A DNA stretch of 64,000 nucleotides from Geochorda sp036562495. GTDB taxonomy: Bacteria; Bacillota; Limnochordia; Limnochordales; Geochordaceae. The stretch is from assembly GCA_036562495.1 (NCBI GenBank), contig DATCKA010000072.1, positions 1 to 64,000 of the forward strand, written 5' to 3'. The notes below the pieces were generated by a model, which worked only from the letters and a program-made list of their open reading frames with translations, did not search any database and was not told the origin of the DNA. Positions 61,012-64,000 of the stretch are shown one piece after another. The stretch's first letter is position 1, and each line of letters starts with the position of its first letter. A program made the translations under genes and the position numbers.

Positions 61012-61568
61012 GGCCGGGCGGGCTGGCGCTCGCGTTGGGAGGGCTGGTGTGGGCGACCGTCGTCCGCCTGGCGGCCACCCCGGTCCCGGTGATGGCCTTG
61101 TGGGAGGGACGCCCCCAGCGCGGGCGTCCTTCCGTCGCCATCGTCCTACAGGACGGCGCAACGGTTGCCCTGGCTTATCGGCACTCCGTCTGGGGCGTGG
61201 TGGTAGCCGAGTGGTTGGAGGCCACCCGAGAGGGGTGGCGACTCGTGGGCGTCGAGGGTCCGACCCCCGACATCGAGGCCTACTACCACATCCCGGGGGC
61301 CCGCATGACCCGGGTGGGGGAGCGGTACCGGCTCGACGTCGACATGCCCGTCGAGATGCCGATCATCACCGTCCAGGCGACCGAGGTCGGTGACCGCACG
61401 CTGGTGGTGGGGGCACGCTGCCTTCCCCTTTCCCGTATCGGCCGGACCGTCACCATCGGTCGGCTCCGCGTGCCCCTAGGCCAGTGGGTGAGGACGGTAG
61501 ACCGAGCCGACCGGATGCCGTGGGGCCGCTGCCCTCCCGACATGAGATGGGTGGCACGGAGCGCGTGA
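60999..61568 (+). CDS. DUF1850 protein
   Basis: A 189-residue protein with an N-terminal hydrophobic segment (about 8-26) and a strand-rich domain. VALAYRHSVWGVVVAEWLEA, the block VEGPTPDIEAYYH and TLVVGARCLPLSRIGR match DUF1850, a family found almost only between TAXI binding proteins and TRAP permeases. The GTG start lies in the end of the TAXI gene. Role unknown; assembly or regulation of the transporter is an inference. Confidence 0.82.
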   Translation: MGTLRPGGLALALGGLVWATVVRLAATPVPVMALWEGRPQRGRPSVAIVLQDGATVALAYRHSVWGVVVAEWLEATREGWRLVGVEGPTPDIEAYYHIPGARMTRVGERYRLDVDMPVEMPIITVQATEVGDRTLVVGARCLPLSRIGRTVTIGRLRVPLGQWVRTVDRADRMPWGRCPPDMRWVARSA

Positions 61569-61606
61569 GCTGCCGAAGCGGTCGACCCAGCGAGGAGGGA
61601 ACGGCG

Positions 61607-63583
61607 ATGCAGTCAACGGGGCGAGACCAGCCGGGTCCGGTGCAGGAGCCAGGTCCCATCGATCACGAGGCCATCCTGGAGCGCTACGAAGGTGCGACAC
61701 GTCGCCCTACGGGCATCGCCGAGCGGGCGGTCGGCCTGCTGGCGGCGGCCATGTCGGCCTATCACCTCTGGGCAGCACTGGCCTACCTGCCCGCGCACCA
61801 GATGCGCGCCGTCCACCTCGGCTTCGGCCTCACGCTCATCTTCTTGCTCTATCCGGCGACCTCCCGCGGGACCCGCCATCGCATCCCCTGGCACGACGTG
61901 CTGCTGGCCCTGGTCGCCGTGGCCAGCATGGCGTACATCGTGCTCAACTACCGCGAGGTCGCCTACCGGATCGTGCGCCCGACGCCCACGGACCTGGCCT
62001 GGGGAACCATCACGGTCCTGCTGGTGCTGGAGGCCTCCCGCCGTACCAGCGGGTTGGCCCTGCCGCTCGTGGGCATCGCCGCCATCGCCTACGCCTTCCT
62101 GGGCCCGTACCTGCCTGGGCTGTGGCAGCACCGGGGATACGGCTTCAACCGGCTGATGGGGCAGCTCTACCTCTCGTTGGAAGGCATCTTCGGCGTGCCG
62201 CTGGGGGTCTCGGCCACGTTCATCGTGCTCTTCACGCTGTACGGGGCGGTGCTGGACGCCTCGGGCGCCGGGCGATTCTTCGTGGACCTGGCCCGCTCGG
62301 CGGCCGGGGGCCGACGCTCCGGCGCGGCGCGGAGCGTGGTGCTGGCCTCGTTCTTGCTGGGAGGCCCGTCGGGCAGCGGGGTCGCCACGGCCGTGACGGT
62401 GGGAGCTGTGGCATGGCCCTTGCTGCGCCGGGCGGGATACACGCCCGAGACAGCGGGGGCGGTGCTGGCGGCCGGCGGCATCGGCGCGGTCATCTCGCCG
62501 CCCATCCTGGGGGCGGCGTCCTTCCTCATCGCCGAGATCCTGCAGATCAGCTATCTCGAGGTGCTGAAGTTCGCCGTCGTCCCCACGCTCTTGTACTACC
62601 TGTCCATCATGGTGATGATCGAGATCGACGCCCGCAGGCTCGGCGTCCAGGCGGTGGAGACGGCGGCGAGGCCGCTACGGGAGCTGCTGCTGCGGCAGGG
62701 CTACCACCTCTCGTCGCTGGTCGTCATCGTCGTCTTCCTGATGATGGGCTTCACCGCCACCTACGCCGTCATCTGGTCCATCGCCGTGGCCTTCGTGCTC
62801 AGCTTCCTCTCGCGGGAGAGCTGGCTGACGCCGGCGCGGCTGTACCGGGCGCTGCAGGAGGGGGCCCGGTCGGTCCTGACGGTGGTGGCGACCACCGCCG
62901 TCGCGGGCATCCTGGTCGGCGTGGTCAACCTGACGGGGCTGGGCCTCAAGTTCGCCAGCATCATCGTAGGGCTGGCGGGCGGCAACCTCATCCTGACCCT
63001 GGTGCTGGCGGCCCTGATCCTGTTGGTGCTCGGGCTGGCCCTGCCCATCACGGCCTCGTACATCGTCGGCGCCGTGACCGTGGCGCCGGCGCTGGTGCAG
63101 GCCGGCGTGCCGGAGCCTGCGGCCCACATGTTCATCTTCTACTACTCCATCCTGTCGGAGGTGTCGCCGCCCACGGCTCTGTCGTGCTTCGCCGTCTCGG
63201 CCATCACCGGCGGCAATCCGTTCAAGACGATGTGGAAGACGTGGCGCTACACGCTTCCGGCGTTCCTGGTGCCCTTCATGTTTGCCCTCGATCCGCGGGG
63301 GATGGCTCTATTGCTGGAGGGGTCGGCCGTGGATGTGGGGCTGGCCCTCCTGACGGCGGTGCTGGGGGTGGGGGCGCTGGCGGCCGGCGCGGGCGGCTGG
63401 GCACTTGCCGACACGGCCTGGTACGAGCGGCTAGCCTTCGTGACCGCGGGGCTGCTGCTGACCTACCCGGCCCCCTGGGCCGATGCGGCCGGGCTGGCGC
63501 TGGGGCTCGCAGCCCTGGGCGTCCAGCGCTGGCGGCTCGTCCTGGCGGGCCGCGAGGCCCCGGGCTACACGGCTGGCAGGTAA
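61607..63583 (+). CDS. Fused TRAP transporter permease (4TM/12TM)
   Basis: A 658-residue permease with about 16-18 helices. The N-terminal quarter corresponds to the small DctQ-like subunit, the rest to the DctM-like subunit (LVGIAAIAYAFLGPYLPG, GGPSGSGVATAVTVGAVAWPLLRRAGYTPETAGAVLAAGGIGAVISPPILGAASFLIAEI, TASYIVGAVTVAPALVQAGVPEPAAHMFIFYYSILSEVSPPTALSCF). ATG at 61607 follows GAGGAGGG. Sodium-driven uptake with the TAXI binding protein is expected. The fused form is typical for TAXI systems. Confidence 0.93.
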   Translation: MQSTGRDQPGPVQEPGPIDHEAILERYEGATRRPTGIAERAVGLLAAAMSAYHLWAALAYLPAHQMRAVHLGFGLTLIFLLYPATSRGTRHRIPWHDVLLALVAVASMAYIVLNYREVAYRIVRPTPTDLAWGTITVLLVLEASRRTSGLALPLVGIAAIAYAFLGPYLPGLWQHRGYGFNRLMGQLYLSLEGIFGVPLGVSATFIVLFTLYGAVLDASGAGRFFVDLARSAAGGRRSGAARSVVLASFLLGGPSGSGVATAVTVGAVAWPLLRRAGYTPETAGAVLAAGGIGAVISPPILGAASFLIAEILQISYLEVLKFAVVPTLLYYLSIMVMIEIDARRLGVQAVETAARPLRELLLRQGYHLSSLVVIVVFLMMGFTATYAVIWSIAVAFVLSFLSRESWLTPARLYRALQEGARSVLTVVATTAVAGILVGVVNLTGLGLKFASIIVGLAGGNLILTLVLAALILLVLGLALPITASYIVGAVTVAPALVQAGVPEPAAHMFIFYYSILSEVSPPTALSCFAVSAITGGNPFKTMWKTWRYTLPAFLVPFMFALDPRGMALLLEGSAVDVGLALLTAVLGVGALAAGAGGWALADTAWYERLAFVTAGLLLTYPAPWADAAGLALGLAALGVQRWRLVLAGREAPGYTAGR

Positions 63584-63589
63584 GCGGAT

Positions 63590-64000
63590 GTGACGACCAA
63601 GCGGTTGGACCCTCGCCCCATCCTCCTGCTCTCGCTGGGGCACCTGGTGGCCGACCTCTACCAGGGGGCGGTGCCCGCCCTGTTGCCGCTGTGGAAGCAA
63701 GCCTTCGCGCTGCCGTACGCGGCCACGGGCGCCATCATGCTCGCCCTGCAGGTCTGCTCGTCGGTGGTGCAGCCGCTGTTTGGGCTCCTGGACGACCGGG
63801 CGCGGCAGCGCTACTGGCTGCCCACGGCCGCGGCGCTGGCCGGCCTCGGCATGGCGGTCGCCGTGCTGGCCCCGAGCTACTCGCTGGTGCTGGCCGGGGT
63901 CGTCGTGGGCGGCCTGGGCGTGGCCCTGTACCACCCCGAAGCGTCTCGGCGGGCACACGACCACGCCGGCGCCCGTCGGGCCACGGCGATGTCGTGGTTT
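63590..64000 (+). CDS. MFS transporter, fosmidomycin-resistance type (partial)
   Basis: The first 137 codons of an MFS protein, cut by the window end. GHLVADLYQGAVPALLPLW and VVVGGLGVALYHPEASRRAHDHAG are close to Fsr-type efflux proteins, which carry GHxxxDxYQGxLPALLP near the start. The GTG start is 4 bases after the TRAP permease stop, so it belongs to the same transcript. No stop is seen; the remaining part lies to the right. Confidence 0.8.
   Translation, partial: MTTKRLDPRPILLLSLGHLVADLYQGAVPALLPLWKQAFALPYAATGAIMLALQVCSSVVQPLFGLLDDRARQRYWLPTAAALAGLGMAVAVLAPSYSLVLAGVVVGGLGVALYHPEASRRAHDHAGARRATAMSWF

Overview
The window comes from a GC-rich (about 70 percent G+C), gene-dense bacterial chromosome. 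The gene families point to a Gram-positive lineage (Bacillota) of the Limnochorda/Thermaerobacter/Symbiobacterium kind: a DUF3243 protein, a YaaH-like GH18 enzyme, a YkuD L,D-transpeptidase, a UgtP-like glycosyltransferase with a NodB deacetylase and a YkoP-like protein, a SAM-I (S-box) riboswitch and a NagR/DasR-type regulator. The genus is an inference from gene content. No phage, transposase, insertion sequence or CRISPR array was seen.

Layout. 1-6550: end of an rRNA operon (5S rRNA plus terminator), a PH-domain membrane protein, a GH18 glycosidase, a GntR/UTRA regulator with GH3 N-acetylglucosaminidase, a hotdog thioesterase with enoyl-ACP reductase, tRNA-Asn and a DUF3243 protein. 6645-14357: one eight-gene co-directional run: Gld-type ABC transporter (ATPase, permease, GldG-like), DUF4340 protein, glycolipid glycosyltransferase, NodB deacetylase, YkoP-like protein and an IscA-type Fe-S carrier, most of them overlapping by 4 bases. 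14525-17156: two-subunit 2-oxoacid:ferredoxin oxidoreductase. 17259-19769: L,D-transpeptidase and a solute-binding-like protein. 19798-22600 (minus): FeoA-FeoB-FeoC iron uptake. 22874-26363: a multiheme respiratory module (seven-heme cytochrome c, cytochrome b, three-heme cytochrome c, a CxxxY-type CcmE and a response regulator), closed by a strong terminator.

27699-30436 (minus): four-subunit VOR-type oxidoreductase, divergent from a SAM-I-riboswitch-controlled MetNIQ transporter (30508-33421). 33467-38093: a MurE-like ligase, a GAF-GAF-HD-GYP protein and an unknown secreted or membrane protein. 38164-44729 (minus): HAD phosphatase, sensor kinase, response regulator, a SCO-like protein lacking copper ligands, then a ba3-type cytochrome oxidase. 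44951-52979: two MFS transporters, a P1B-4 metal ATPase with SmtB/ArsR sensor, heme A synthase, RidA and an endonuclease III-like protein. 52929-54459: a strongly structured candidate RNA before purA. 54763-59711: small membrane proteins, tRNA-Glu, MFS/HAD pair, leucine dehydrogenase, a zinc-ribbon peptide and tRNA-Val. 60001-64000: a TAXI-TRAP transporter and the start of a fosmidomycin-resistance-type MFS gene.

How it fits together. The genes suggest a respiring organism that can use oxygen (ba3 oxidase, heme A synthase) and probably another extracytoplasmic acceptor (multiheme module). It oxidises 2-oxoacids with ferredoxin-linked enzymes; leucine dehydrogenase and the VOR-type enzyme form a plausible branched-chain amino acid route. 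Iron uptake, cobalt/zinc efflux and methionine uptake each show recognisable regulatory DNA. The best candidates for something new are the multiheme module with its variant CcmE, the structured RNA before purA, and the SCO protein that has lost its metal ligands within a redox-sensor-linked oxidase operon.
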